Part shown: piece by piece, positions 32,718 through 44,828 of the stretch | How positions within the stretch are numbered: position 1 is the first letter of the stretch | Layout of the letters: each line of letters starts with the position of its first letter | NCBI GenBank assembly: GCA_016169945.1 | Contig: JADLSH010000236.1 | Location: 186,001 to 250,000, forward strand | DNA: 64,000 nucleotides | Direction: 5' to 3' | Origin: Trachythela sp. YZ-2020 | Taxonomy: Eukaryota; Cnidaria; Anthozoa; Malacalcyonacea; Clavulariidae | The notes under the pieces: generated by a model | What the model was told of the DNA's origin: nothing | Databases searched by the model: none | What the model saw: the letters and a program-made list of their open reading frames with translations, nothing else | Made by a program: the position numbers and the translations under genes

Positions 32718-35700
32718 TTACTTATAGCGAAAATGTAAGTTAAGTAATTTTATTGAGTCATGGTGGACATCACAAGTTGTAGGGCAATAATGAGATAATG
32801 GTAATGGCCGCCCGCCCGCATGAACTTTGAAGAAAGCCTCTGATGAGCTAGAAACTAATATTCAACAAATGGTGGCCTTATATTATAAAGAAATTGTTTA
32901 ATAAACTTGAAGCATCATGCATAACTATCTATGTATATAAGGAAGGATTTATAGCAAGTAGTTAAATAATCTTCGACCTCATTCTCACACGAATGCCTTG
33001 AATTTCGAGCGACCGCGGACCAACCTACGACCTACGACCTGCCGTACGTGACCTGCCTGTTCTAGATTGTGGCTGTCGTAAAATACAACCAAAGTCCAAA
33101 GCTTTTATTTTACGCCACAGTTTTAACGCTGAACTCCCAGAGTTTTATATTTTACAAGGTGAAAGGGTACATGTTTGTTTGTATTAGCGACACGCCTGTT
33201 GTATTAGCGACAGGCCATCCTTCGATATAATTGATCTTATAGTGAATTGTCAAACACTTACATTGTTGATATAGACGACAAGTTTTACCAAACACAACGA
33301 ACAAAGCCAAAATATTTTGCGAACGTACTAATATTCTCTCCCATCAAACTATCTGGGGTTTCTGAATAATACCATGAGAAAAAATATGTATTAACAATCC
33401 GTAATTGACACCCTGCCGTGAGATATAGATGCGCATTCATCTCCAATACCTGCAGGCTGTTCAGTGTCCAGGAACATTTATAAAGTCTTTTTAGAACAAT
33501 GTTCTAATCTGATCTGAACTGATCTAAAAGATAGACTGGATAGCGCAGCCTTTCTTGGTGTAGAAAATGAAGCCAGATAAACATTGAGATATAGATACTA
33601 AGGAATCAAATGTACGATAAATGTCATCTTTAGTGTATCTTTTCAAACTCTTATTTATCTACATTTCTTACTTCTATTATTTTACCAATTTGTATCAATT
33701 GCGACGCCTATGAAGTCCTTTCTCTTGTCACAACTATGTATGTTCGTTAGCCAAATCGTTGTTTTAGTTTATAATTATTGTTAAGTATACCCTTATAGTC
33801 TTGTAAACTGAGGTAATTTGTGACAAACCAATTAAATTACACTAAGCTAAACCAGCATCTCAAGCTTCAACTCAATAGAGGAGTTGCACGGTCACCTGAC
33901 AAAATCCGAAAATCGATGAAGTGGAAGCAATAAAGCTGGCTGTTTGACATGTCTTCTATGTCATTAGTCGATACAATTATTCCCTCGTGAGTTGAAAGAG
34001 TTTGAATAATATGTATTGCTGACGTCAGCATTATCTTCAAATGCTGTTAAAAACTACCTTTTTTCCAAAGCTATACTGCGATAAACTCAGTTTAGCCTTT
34101 AAAAGCAACATGTAGTATCATAGCAAACAGAATATAGACGTATGTAATAAAACACGTCTTTCCTTAAGCATTTGTTTCTTGGCGGCCATGTTGGATGGAA
34201 GGGTATTTAATTTTGTCAGTTGTCACTTCAAATTACGGCCATTTCGCTTTGCTTTTATTGAGAATATTGCGCGAAAGAGTACAACCAAAAAAACACCACG
34301 CCAGTCCTGGGCTGACTGGCCGCTGTCGCTCATTCCGCGTTAAATGCATCAAAATGTTTCGGAGCATTTCCATGGCCAGCCTATTGTTTTTAGAGCATAA
34401 TTCCCATGGGTCATTGCGGAATATCTTTCGGAGCGATTTTTGAGGGACTGTAAAACAGTCAGGTCCTAGGGATGACTGAAAGTTGTAGGTGGAGAGTTAA
34501 ATCACAGTTAGGAGCGCACATTAGGTGAGGTGTGGGGGGGGGTGACATCCCCCCAACATTTATAAGTTTTTCCCGAAAAAGTCGTTCCTCATAAGGATTT
34601 CGACAGAAAGCAATATATTCAAATATTTGAAGACATAGCCATACACCTTCAAACAATGCAAAATCCACCTGACTTTTGCACTGGCTTCGCACTGGCTCTT
34701 TCTACTTCACTATAGTCGTCAGTATTCTTGAGTAAGATGAATCAAAGGGATTATTACTTATAGCGAAAATTTAAGTAGTTTTATTGAGTCATGCTGGACA
34801 TCACAAGTTCTAGGGTAATAATGAGATAATGGTAATGACCGCCCACCCGCATGAACTTTGAAGAAAGCCTCTGATGAGCTAGAAACTAATATTCAACAAA
34901 TAGCGGCCTTATATTATAAAGAAATTGTTTAATAAACTTGAAACATCAATAACTATATATATAAGGAAGGATTTATAGCAAGTAGTTAAATAATCTTCCG
35001 ACCTCATTCTCTATGTGGTCAAAAGAACGCATGTACAGCGATATTTTTCCAAAGCCGATCAAGATTTGATCAACTGGAAATGCCTGTCTTTGAGCATGAA
35101 TACGTCGTCTTGCTCTGGAATGCATTAAAATGAATTTTGGATCAGTTCTTCATCCAAAGTTTCACATGCCACAGCAATTGCCTCATGAAGCTGTCTTCAA
35201 TGTTTTAAACTAAATGTGTATTAGTATTCTATTTTTATTCCCAAGGGTTACAAAATATTAACAAAATAAATCTACTAGGAAAATATCTGAAGTTAAAGTT
35301 ACCTTCATTGAAATTGGCAATACTCATGACAACTGTTTTCAAATCAATTTAATACGCCGTTTTTTTAGATCTCGATATTTCACTAATTTCAAAAACGTAT
35401 CGCAACTTCAAACATCTATATCTCGGTTAATATGGCATCAAAATTCAAGTGTTATATACCAAGTTATATACCGCTTTGCTTTTATTGAGAATATTGCGCG
35501 AAAGAGTACAACCAAAAAAACACCACGCCAGTCCTGGGCTGACTGGCCGCTGTCGCTCATTCCGCGTTAAATGCATCAAAATGTTTCGGAGCATTTCCAT
35601 GGCCAGCCTATTGTTTTTAGAGCATAATTCCCATGGGTCATTGCGGAATATCTTTCGGAGCGATTTTTGAGGGACTGTAAAACAGTCAGGTCCTAGGGAT

Positions 35701-38023
35701 GACTGAAAGTTGTAGGTGGAGAGTTAAATCACAGTTAGGGGCGCACATTAGGTGAGGTGTTGGGGGGTGACATCCCCCCAACATTTGTACGTTTTTCAAA
35801 AAAAGTCGTTCCTAATAAGGATTTCGACAGAAAGAAATATATTCAAATATATGAAGACATAGCCATACACCTTCAAACAATGCAAAATCCACCTGACTTT
35901 TGCACTGGCTTCGCACTGGCTCTTTCTACTTCACTATAGTCGTCAGTATTCTTGAGTAAGATGAATCAAAGGGATTATTACTTATAGCGAAAATTTAAGT
36001 AGTTTTATTGAGTCATGCTGGACATCACAAGTTCTAGGGTAATAATGAGATAATGGTAATGACCGCCCACCCGCATGAACTTTGAAGAAAGCCTCTGATG
36101 AGCTAGAAACTAATATTCAACAAATAGCGGCCTTATATTATAAAGAAATTGTTTAATAAACTTGAAACATCAATAACTATATATATAAGGAAGGATTTAT
36201 AGCAAGTAGTTAAATAATCTTCCGACCTCATTCTCACACGAATGCCTTGAAAGCGATCGCGGACCAACCTACGACCTACGATCTGCCGTACGTGACCTGC
36301 CTGTTCTAGATTGTGGCTGTCGTAAAATACAACCAAAGTCCAAAGCTTTTATTTTACGCCACAGTTTTAACGCTGAACTCCCAGAGTTTTATATTTTACA
36401 AGGTGAAAGGGTACTCAGCCACCATATTAAACTCCTTAGTTTGTTTAAATAATATTAAGTTATATATATCGTCTGTATTGTTGTATTAGCGACAGGCCAT
36501 CCTTCGATATAATTGATCTTATATCATCACCAAATTCTACGCAAGTAGCAAAGTGAATTGTCAAACACTTACATTGTTGATATAGACGACAAGTTTTACC
36601 AAACACAACGAACAAAGCCAAAATATTTTGCGAACGTACTAATATTCTCTCCCATCAAACTATCTGGGGTTTCTGAATAATACCATGAGAAAAAATATGT
36701 ATTAACAATCCGTAATTGACACCCTGCCGTGAGATATAGATGCGCATTCATCTCCAATACCTGCAGGCTGTTCAGTGTCCAGGAACATTTATAAAGTCTT
36801 TTTAGAACAATGTTCTAATCTGATCAGAACTGATCTAAAATATAGACTGGATAGCGCATCCTTTTCTTGGTGTAGAAAATGAAGCCAGATAAACATTGAG
36901 ATATAGATACTAAGGAATCAAATGTACGATAAAATGTCATCTTTAGTGTATCTTTTCAAACTCTTATTTATCTACATTTCTTACCTCTATTATTTTACCA
37001 ATTATGTATCAATTGCGACGCCTATGAAGTCCTTTCTCTTGTCACAACTATGTATGTTCGTTAGCCAAATCGTTGTTTTAGTTTATAATTATTGTTAAGT
37101 ATATCCTTATAGTCTTGTAAACTGAGGTAATTTGTGACAAACCAATTAAATTACACTAAACTAAACCAGCATCTCAAGCTTCAACTCAATAGAGGAGTTG
37201 CACGGTCACCTGACAAAATCCGAAAATCGATGAAGTGGAAGCAATAAAGCTGGCTGTTTGACATGTCTTGTATGTCATTATAACAAGTATTCACAACAAA
37301 TTACAATTATTCCCTCGTGAATTGAAAGGGTTTGAATAATACGTATTGCTGACGTCAGCATTATCTTCAAATGCTGTTAAAAACTACGTTTTTTCCAAAC
37401 CTATACTGCGATAAACTCAGTTTAGCTTTTAAAAGCAACATGTAGTATCATAGCAAACAGAATATAGACATATGTAATAAAACACGTCTTTCCTTAAGCA
37501 TTTGGTTTTTTGGCGGCCATGTTGGATGGAAGGGTATTTAATTTTGTCAGTTGTCACTTCAAATTACGGCCATTTCGCTTTGCTTTTATTGAGAATATTG
37601 CGCGAAAGAGTACAACCAAAAAAAACACCACGCCAGTCCTGGGCTGACTGGCCGCTGTCGCTCATCCCGCGTTAAATGCATCAAAATTTTTAGGCATTTC
37701 CATGGCCGGCCTATTGTTTTTAGAGCATTCCCATGGGTCATTGCGGAATATCTTTCGGAGCGATTTTTGAGGGACTGTAAAGGAGTCAGGTCCTGGGGAT
37801 GACTGAAAGTTGTAGGTGGAGAGTTAAATCACAGTTAGGGGCGCACATTAGGTGAAGTGTGGGGGGGGTCCTCATAAGGATTTCGACAGAAAGCAATATA
37901 TTCAAATATATTAAGGCATATCCATACACCTTCAAACAACGCAAAATCCACCTGACTTTTGCACTGGCTTTGCACTGGCTCTTTCTACTTCACTATAGTC
38001 GTCAGTATTCTTGAGTAAGATGA
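32718..38023. repeat. Three tandem copies of a 2-kb unit
   Basis: Unit 1 is 32718-34753, unit 2 is 34754-35977, unit 3 is 35978-38023, each starting TTACTTATAGCGAAAAT. Units 1 and 3 are nearly the same over 2.03 kb. Unit 2 lacks about 1.25 kb in its middle and has 452 bp from another place instead (35011-35462). No coding frame longer than 82 codons; repeated frames at 34195, 35449 and the matching place in unit 3 come from the repeat itself. A diverged relative of part of the unit lies at 44455-44620. Confidence 0.9.
35011..35462. repeat. Patch in unit 2 copied from 31750-32200
   Basis: The 452-bp patch starting TCTATGTGGTCAAAAGAACG is almost identical to the interior of the TA-flanked element at 31750-32200, including TTTGATCAACTGGAAATGCC. 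Its borders do not match the terminal inverted repeats of that element, so it was not simple transposition. Confidence 0.9.
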
Positions 38024-38209
38024 ACGTAGTCTTAAATCTGTTGTAAAGATTCAGCTTCTAACGTGAGCTTCAAGTTCATTAAGACACACTTGTGACTTCC
38101 TTCATAAAACTAAGCCTTATAGGCATAGTAACAATCGCAGAAGCAGCGCTGTTTTGTCATCGGCGAAGGCAAATGGCGCTCGCCTGGCGGTTCTACTAAA
38201 CAATTTTTA

Positions 38210-39185
38210 TTGCCGGACACGGATCTAGCCATTTCATGGTATGCACATAAGCAAAACTCGCTAACATTTAATGGAGAAGATGGAGACTTAAGAGAAAAAT
38301 TAATACAACTATGTGTAGACAGGGACTCGTCATCCTCGAAGTCGGCGAATTGCTCTACAGAATGTTTAATCAGCGACTGGATGGACGAAGCTAGAACGGC
38401 CAACAATGACGACCATAATAATATCATAGACTTATCCCCTGATATATCAACTACCCTACATGATCTTTTATCACTAAGCCATTCGAGTAATGACGGAGAT
38501 CTACAGGTATCGAATTTAAATTTATATTTCAGTCCAAATTCGCAAACTAACTGTGAAGATAATTTCCAGCATAACAAGGACGACAGTTTGCATGTTGTAG
38601 TGCAAACGGGCACTCAGAGTGAGCAACGTAAACCTGATCCAACTAAGAGTACAACCAGCGTTAGCCAAAACCTGGGTCTTTGCGAATATGTGAGTGTGTA
38701 TGAGAACAATGGCGAAATAGTGGCTAAAATTGAGAAAATACAATCGAAACAAAAAGATTTGGAAAATATAATCAAAAGCCAGGATGAGGCAATTAACATT
38801 CTTAAACAGGAAAATTTTATGCTTAAATCAAAGTTTGAGTCCTTGGAATTTCTTTTGTTTGCTAATCCCCAATTACATGCTTCACCCGTTTCTGATGAAA
38901 ATTGCCCAACCAAAGCGAAATCACAAAGGAATGTCAGTCCAATTGACTGCCGACTCAAATAAGGATCAGTCTGCGACTCTTTTAAGCGATAATTCTTTTA
39001 TCTACTGTTCCGATAAAGGAAACGATTTGAATATCCCTAAAAGCTCGAAGGATTACACATTGCCAGTAAATTCTCTTATGCAAAATGCCTCGACTAAGAT
39101 ATCGGCAAGTGAAAATGTGTATTGGGTTGTTGCATTTATTATCGCTGCGATCGCCTTTTGGACGATCTTAATTTGTTATGTTTAG
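38210..39185 (+). CDS. ORF of unknown family with coiled coil and C-terminal TM, likely LINE ORF1 part
   Basis: Two overlapping plus frames: 38210-38962 (250 aa) and, after one frameshift near 38900, a frame ending at 39185. The first is Asp/Ser/Asn-rich and has a coiled coil of heptads near residues 165-210 (VAKIEKIQSKQKDLENII). The second ends in one hydrophobic helix (VYWVVAFIIAAIAFW then TILICYV). I do not recognise the protein. Its place right before a CCCH-type LINE ORF suggests that it is that element's 5' ORF, but it could be a separate decayed single-exon gene. Confidence 0.45.
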
Positions 39186-39265
39186 TAAGCCTGCGTTCCG
39201 CAGCGGTAAAAGGACGGAGCATGCGCGAGAGGAGAGACACGGCGTGCGAGGAAGAAACGGTCGCA

Positions 39266-39476
39266 ACTTGTTTCCATCTATCAAACTGTCATTTTTTCAA
39301 CTTTGAAGTAAAGTTAAAAACTTTGTAACTGAGCCTAACCCTAAAACCTACCCTAACCCCCAACCCAAAACCTAACCCGAACCTAACCCGAACCAAATTG
39401 ATGAAGAAAAATCAAGAAAAACGAATATGAAAAAAGGGAAAATTGCGTAATGTCAGTTTGATAGATGGAAACAAGT
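39266..39476. mobile_element. 210-bp MITE with telomere-like interior
   Basis: Inverted ends ACTTGTTTCCATCTATC... and ...GATAGATGGAAACAAGT. The interior has a run of CCTAACCC and AACCCGAACC words at 39330-39395. It separates the coiled-coil ORF from the zinc-finger ORF and probably inserted into the element. Confidence 0.75.
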
Positions 39477-39589
39477 GAAAACCGGAAGAAACAGTGTTTT
39501 ACCAACACACAAATATGTTTTTGTAATTTAATTTTGTTATTAAAAGGAGTTTAAACCTGTTTTTTTCGGATATATTTACTGGCATCCCA

Positions 39590-40138
39590 GTACAAAATGG
39601 TAGTGTTCTAAATACGAACAACTTAGGGAAAGATCGGAGCAATGAAAATCTATCTAAAAGCAATACGTTATGCCCATTTATTCTGCGCCGTGGTTGGTGT
39701 ATAAAAGGCGACCGCTGTGACTTTTCCCACCAGAACTTAATTAATGCCCCCCAACCCCGTCACATGGCCGGTGCGTCAAAAAGTTCTGTATTCTGCACTT
39801 TTTTACGCAAGAAAGGGTTCTGCCTGAAGGGTCCGAGATGTGACTTCTCCCACGCCGAACCCTCTCCACGTTCGTTCGTAAAACCACCTCCAATTAATGA
39901 TTATCTACCCTATGCACCGAATAACCAAAAATTTTGCCACGACCCCTTATCTACCCCCCCCCCCCCTTGTTTTTTTGGAGGTTTCCAGAGCGCTCTTGGC
40001 TTACTAGAAACGAGACTGAGGAGAGTAGAGGCTACTTCCAACCCATTCCCCCTGTGCAATCCCCCTCCATCATACCTTCCACAACCATTAATGCAAATCC
40101 CAGCAGTCTACCCGCCCAACCGTGTCCCACATTGGTGA
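39590..40138 (+). CDS. LINE ORF1 with two CCCH zinc fingers
   Basis: A continuous frame to the TGA at 40136-40138. Two CCCH fingers with C-x8-C-x5-C-x3-H spacing: CPFILRRGWCIKGDRCDFSH near 39672-39730 and CTFLRKKGFCLKGPRCDFSH near 39797-39856. A proline-rich C-terminal part follows, including a run of C bases encoding prolines. CCCH fingers bind single-stranded RNA; ORF1 proteins of LINEs package the element RNA. The frame overlaps the start of the endonuclease-RT ORF in another frame. No clear start Met was found upstream of 39764, because the 5' side is interrupted. Confidence 0.8.
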   Translation, partial: VQNGSVLNTNNLGKDRSNENLSKSNTLCPFILRRGWCIKGDRCDFSHQNLINAPQPRHMAGASKSSVFCTFLRKKGFCLKGPRCDFSHAEPSPRSFVKPPPINDYLPYAPNNQKFCHDPLSTPPPPCFFGGFQSALGLLETRLRRVEATSNPFPLCNPPPSYLPQPLMQIPAVYPPNRVPHW

Positions 40139-42426
40139 GCCCAGATAAGGTTGACCTTCCACGTTTGTTAATATCTAATGTCCGTTCGATTCTCCCCAAG
40201 GTGGATGAACTTGAAGCAGTTTCTCAAATCAATGAAGCCGATTTTATCTGTATTACTGAAACATGGCTAAATAGCAGTATTTCCGATTCAGCAGTTTCTC
40301 TTGCAAATTATTTGACTTTTCGCAACGACCGTTCGTCATCCTCTGGAGGTGGCGTTTGCATTTACGTTAACAGTAAAAATTAATGCAGAAGACTTCGTAC
40401 CTATGAAGATCAGGATATTGAATCATTATGGTTGTCCATCAGGCCACCCCGTCTGCCTCGATCTATTTCTATAATTCTATTAGCTGTCATTTACCATTCT
40501 ACATCCTGTGGCGCCGCCGAAAATGTCGCGTGATATAATCACATTCAAACTAATGTTGACACTTTTCTTCGTAACTATCCCAACGGCTTACTTCTCATCA
40601 CGGGGGATTTTAACCCTTCAAGCACGGGTTTTGACGAAAGAATGGTTAAAAGAATCACCGGTTTGACCGAAATAATCAATGTTAAGACAAGAGGTAATGC
40701 TATATTGGATTGGTGCCTATCTAACGTGAAGAAATCCTTCTTTGAACAGGTACAACTCCCTCAACTTGGAACTAGCGATCATAATACCATTATCCAGACG
40801 CGTATCCCCAGACCACAGAAGCCAGATAACAGTCCTATTTCGAAAAGAGACCTTAGATATAGTAGCCTACGAAGATTTGGCCAATGGATTTCCTCTTATG
40901 ATTGGTCACCTATTTTTCACGTTCATGACTGTGAAATGAAATTCCAAAAATTTCATGACATTATAGCAAACATGCTGGAAAAGTTCTTACCTATTACACG
41001 TACGAAAGTAAGACAATCCGACAAACCATGGATGACTCCATCACTCAAAAGTTCCATTAGTAATCGCCAAAAAGCACTTTTTAAACACGGTAAATCCTCG
41101 ACAATGTTTAAGTACTGGCGCAATAAAGTTATCAGGGACGTCAAGTCTGCTCGAACCAAATACTACGTTACATCAGTCAGTAAATTAAAACAAGGCAATT
41201 CATCGAAATGGTGGAAAGAGGTTAAGTCTATTGGTGGTCTATCCTCTCGAGACTCTTGGCACCACCAACTGTTGTCATCCGATAACCCTACCAGTCAACA
41301 TCTTGTTGAATCCATAAACAAGTTTTTTACTAGTTTGACTTCCCATTTCAGCCCACTCGAGCCCGATAGTACTGTGACGCAATTAGATGTCCGTGCTTCC
41401 TTCCTGGTGGACACAGACCAGGTTTATCAAGCCTTACGTAAGATCAAAACTAATAAATCTCCTGGCCCTGACTCAATTCCTAACAAAATCCTTAAAATGT
41501 TTGCCTTTGAACTTGCTCCTGTAATTGCCGATGTTTACAACTCGTCCCTCTCACAAGGCGTGGTTCCCTCCCAGCTAAAACTATCTATTGTCCGGCCCAT
41601 TCCTAAAGAGCTTCCTCCTACATCTATTGACAACGATTTGAGACCGATCTCCTTGACCTCGCAAATTTCAAAAATTATGGAAAGATTCACAATCAATTCG
41701 ATGATGCCTCAAGTAATAATAGATCGACTAGACCATAAGCAATTCGCACTTCCGAACAAATCAACTACCCATGCCCTGGTATACCTTCTCCATCAAATTT
41801 TTGCTGCCTTAGACAGTGGTCATAACTCCATCAGATTATTTTTCGGTGATTTCAGGAAGGGCTTTGATTTAGTGGACCATAACGTTATTATAAACGAACT
41901 TGGAAATCTTAATATCCACCCTGTTCTCACTCGCTGGATTACAGCGTTCTTGACCAACCGTCAACAATGTGTCAAAATTGATTGCCATCAGTCCTCGTGG
42001 AGAAGTGCTAATGGAGGTTTACCCTAAGGAACATGTTTAGGTCCTCTTCTATTTGCTATCTTGGTTAACCCATTATTAAAAGACTGGAATGGTCGTCTAA
42101 AATTTGTCGATGATACAACAGCATTGGAAGTAGTCCCAAGGTGTTCTCCTAGTGTATTGCCTTTAGTTGTTGAAGAAATCTCCAAATTCTCATCCGCTCG
42201 TGGAATGGAGCTTAATCCCAAAAAATGTAAAGAAATGATTATTGAGTTATGTGGGAGATTTATCAACTTAACCCGGAAGAGAGCATGTAAAAACAATCCA
42301 GTCTATAATATAATCAGACCCTCCTGGTCCTCTAATGATTATTTTTTACGTAGACCAAATAGTTGTCGAACTGTGAGAACCTTTACTGAACGTTTCGATA
42401 ACTTTATCACCATTAAATATACGTAA
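40139..42426 (+). pseudogene. LINE ORF2: APE endonuclease and reverse transcriptase with three in-frame stops
   Basis: One frame (that of 40642) carries everything: endonuclease landmarks LLISNVRSILPKVDELE, ICITETWLNSSISD, GGGVCIY, LLLITGDFNPSS and LGTSDHN; then RT landmarks TNKSPGPDSIPNKIL, NDLRPISLTSQISKIMER, GDFRKGFDLVDH, the GTCLGPLLFA block and the catalytic FVDDTT near 42106. Three premature stops lie at 40381-40383, 40531-40533 and 42025-42027, and the C-terminal part after the RT is short. It is therefore dead but recently so, since no frameshift was seen. The 3' UTR ends in a TATATA-rich stretch near 42480. Confidence 0.88.
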
Positions 42427-42480
42427 TTGTCCTAGTTTAGTCCTCTGTATGTTGGAATTATGTAAATATAATTTTATATA

Positions 42481-43596
42481 TCTATATATAGTGGGGAACG
42501 TCTATATATATATATATGTTAAAATGTTAATATGTAAATTAGTTGATAACTTAGGAACAATTGTGTAATTCAGTTTTTACTGCAAATCAATTGATTAATA
42601 AACAGAATATTAACCTGAGTAAAATTAGGCGGAACTTGTTCGTAAACTTTTAAGAATTTAACCTTTTTTGTACATCTCACATGTGTAATTTGAGCCACGC
42701 GCAAACCACGCCAAATTTAACGTTCACATCCAACTTCTTAACTCCCTCGATGTTTTCTACGGACTAAGCCGACTCTCACAACGTAGTGTTACATGTTGAA
42801 CCGTAGTAGTGATGACGAGTTTGCCATCGAACTCGTCGATATTTTAAAGAACGTGCGTTGATGATGAACCCCCTCCTCCCAACGTACGGTTTGCATACGC
42901 ATGTGAAAATGTTGATTATTATGGATGACGCCTAAGCAATATTGGTATTTAATTACTGTCGTTATCTATTCTTATATGGATAAATATCTTAAGTTCAAAA
43001 AACGAACGTGTCTATAGCGTCCCTTTCCTGGTCATTAACAGAGAGTACTAGTTTTGATTTTATTCTACCAGAACCAGTTTTGATTTTATTCTACTTATAT
43101 ATAAATTTATGTACTGAAGATTTTACCGTCGTTAAATAAAATTGTATTGTATTGTAACGTATTGTATTGTAACGTATCGTATCGTATCGTATTGTCAGTA
43201 TAGTACGCAGGGCCGATTTTAGTGTGCATGATTGCCCACCTTGACGTTGTGCTGTATTATTTGGAAATTGCAGTATTGAAAATGTGAAAATGCAAAGGCG
43301 CAAACAAAGTCAAAGGAGAGGGGAACGGGTCACGGTTAGTTCATAGGTGTTGGGGAGACGGGTTGTCTTTTTGAAATTTGTTACCTTTAGAATTTTTATA
43401 AAATTTCTCCCCAAAATACAAGAAATGGTATTTCAGAGACTCCAGATCTCAAAATCTCCCGGAAGAGGATCTCTGCACCTACGTAAAATGTGGTCACAGT
43501 TTCATTTACAACCACTGAAAATGAGCACTTCCAAATTTCTAATGGGGGGCAATATGTGCACTATTGAACATTTCTTGCAATAGGCCCTGATAGTAT
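42481..43596. other. Intergenic, with pentamer microsatellite at 43139-43196
   Basis: No gene seen. At 43139-43196 there is a run of ATTGT/ATCGT/AACGT pentamers, similar to tails of some LINEs. A copy of the dispersed motif ACAAGAAATG...TTTCAGAGAC lies at 43420-43490. Confidence 0.6.
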
Positions 43597-43864
43597 GACA
43601 TTAGCCGAATTCATATTAGGGACGGGAAACTCGTCTGTGAAAACCCGTCTGAATATGAATTTAGGGACGGATTTAAGACGAGTTTCCCGTCTAGATGGGA
43701 TTCCCATCTAACTTTCCCATCCGTTTGGACGGGAAAGTTGGACGGGAAAGTTAGACGGGAAACTCGTCTGCCCCCGGATTCATATTAGACGAGTTTCCCG
43801 TCTAAGACGAGTTTCCCGTCTAAAACGAGTTTCCCGTCCCTAATATGAGAATTCGGCTAATGTC
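43597..43864. mobile_element. 268-bp foldback element with internal GACGAGTTTCCCGTCTAA repeats
   Basis: Ends GACATTAGCCGAATTCATAT and its complement are inverted. The interior is a cluster of GACGGGAAACTCGTCT words in both orientations (at least eight). No target duplication could be fixed with confidence. Confidence 0.8.
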
Positions 43865-44828
43865 AACGTTTGTATTTTTTAGATTTTACGAATACAAATT
43901 TAGTTAAATTTAACTGTCTCGTGTTAGAAATTACTCTTTCATCTTACAAAATACTTAAAAATTCCCTTGGCAAATGAAGGATTTAAACACGGAACGATCA
44001 CCATAATTACATATTCTTTTATCCAAAAAGTTAAAATGCATAATAAGATTACAGAATCGAATATTATACTATAAAAAATGCATGAGTGGTTTTAAGACAG
44101 CGGTTTTGTGACCTAGACAAGTTACGACTGCCACAGTGTAATCGGTATCCTATACTTTATAAATGTGCAAATTATTTCCGTATTTTATACCACCCCCTTT
44201 ATAATCACCATTTCGCTAAAACCTCCAACCGGATTATAAAATTTTCCAACCATCCTCCTCACATTTCTGATCTTGGCACCTAAAACCATAATATGACTAT
44301 TCTAGCGCAGAGATTTAGACATAACTTTTCAAACGAGTCCGTACGCCTGTGCATGTTTAGCGCGGTGGTGGTTTTTGTTATACCTTAGTAGTGCGTGAAT
44401 CATAATCATATTTAGAAAATTTAGAAATATGAAAATACAAATTCATGATGCAGCCACTGATCTGAAAAGTAGACTGGATAGTGCAACCCATTGTTCTCGG
44501 ATGTAGAATGTCAAAAGCCAGTTAAACATTGCTAGAAAATAGCAAGCGGTCATTACCAAGGCATTAAATGAGGGAGTAAGTGTCCGTTTCTTGTTACAAC
44601 ATCTTCAAACTTTAAAAACACCGGATACCTACAGTACATGTTTTCTACAGTACAATCTAAACCAAACAAATTTTTATTATTATACGTTACAAAGGTTTAT
44701 TATACGTTACAAAGGTTATTATCAGTTTGTCCCTTAGTAATAGCTTATTTCCAGCTACTTTTTCTACCCAATTTGGACACTTAATTAATCCAGTTTTATT
44801 TCAAATCAGTACATGCGACCTGGTTATA
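43865..44828. other. Gene B downstream region
   Basis: No coding frame. 44455-44620 is a diverged relative of the 2-kb unit (33510-33650): GACTGGATAG(T/C)GCA, CCAG(T/A)TAAACATTG and CATCTT(C/T)... words in the same order. A polyadenylation signal AATAAA on the minus strand at 44795-44800 lies about 30 bases after the gene B stop. Confidence 0.6.

Noticed and set aside
34195..35670. Repeated 73-82 aa plus-strand ORFs as a gene family
   Set aside because: They are copies of the 2-kb tandem unit; the third copy has indels that break the frame.
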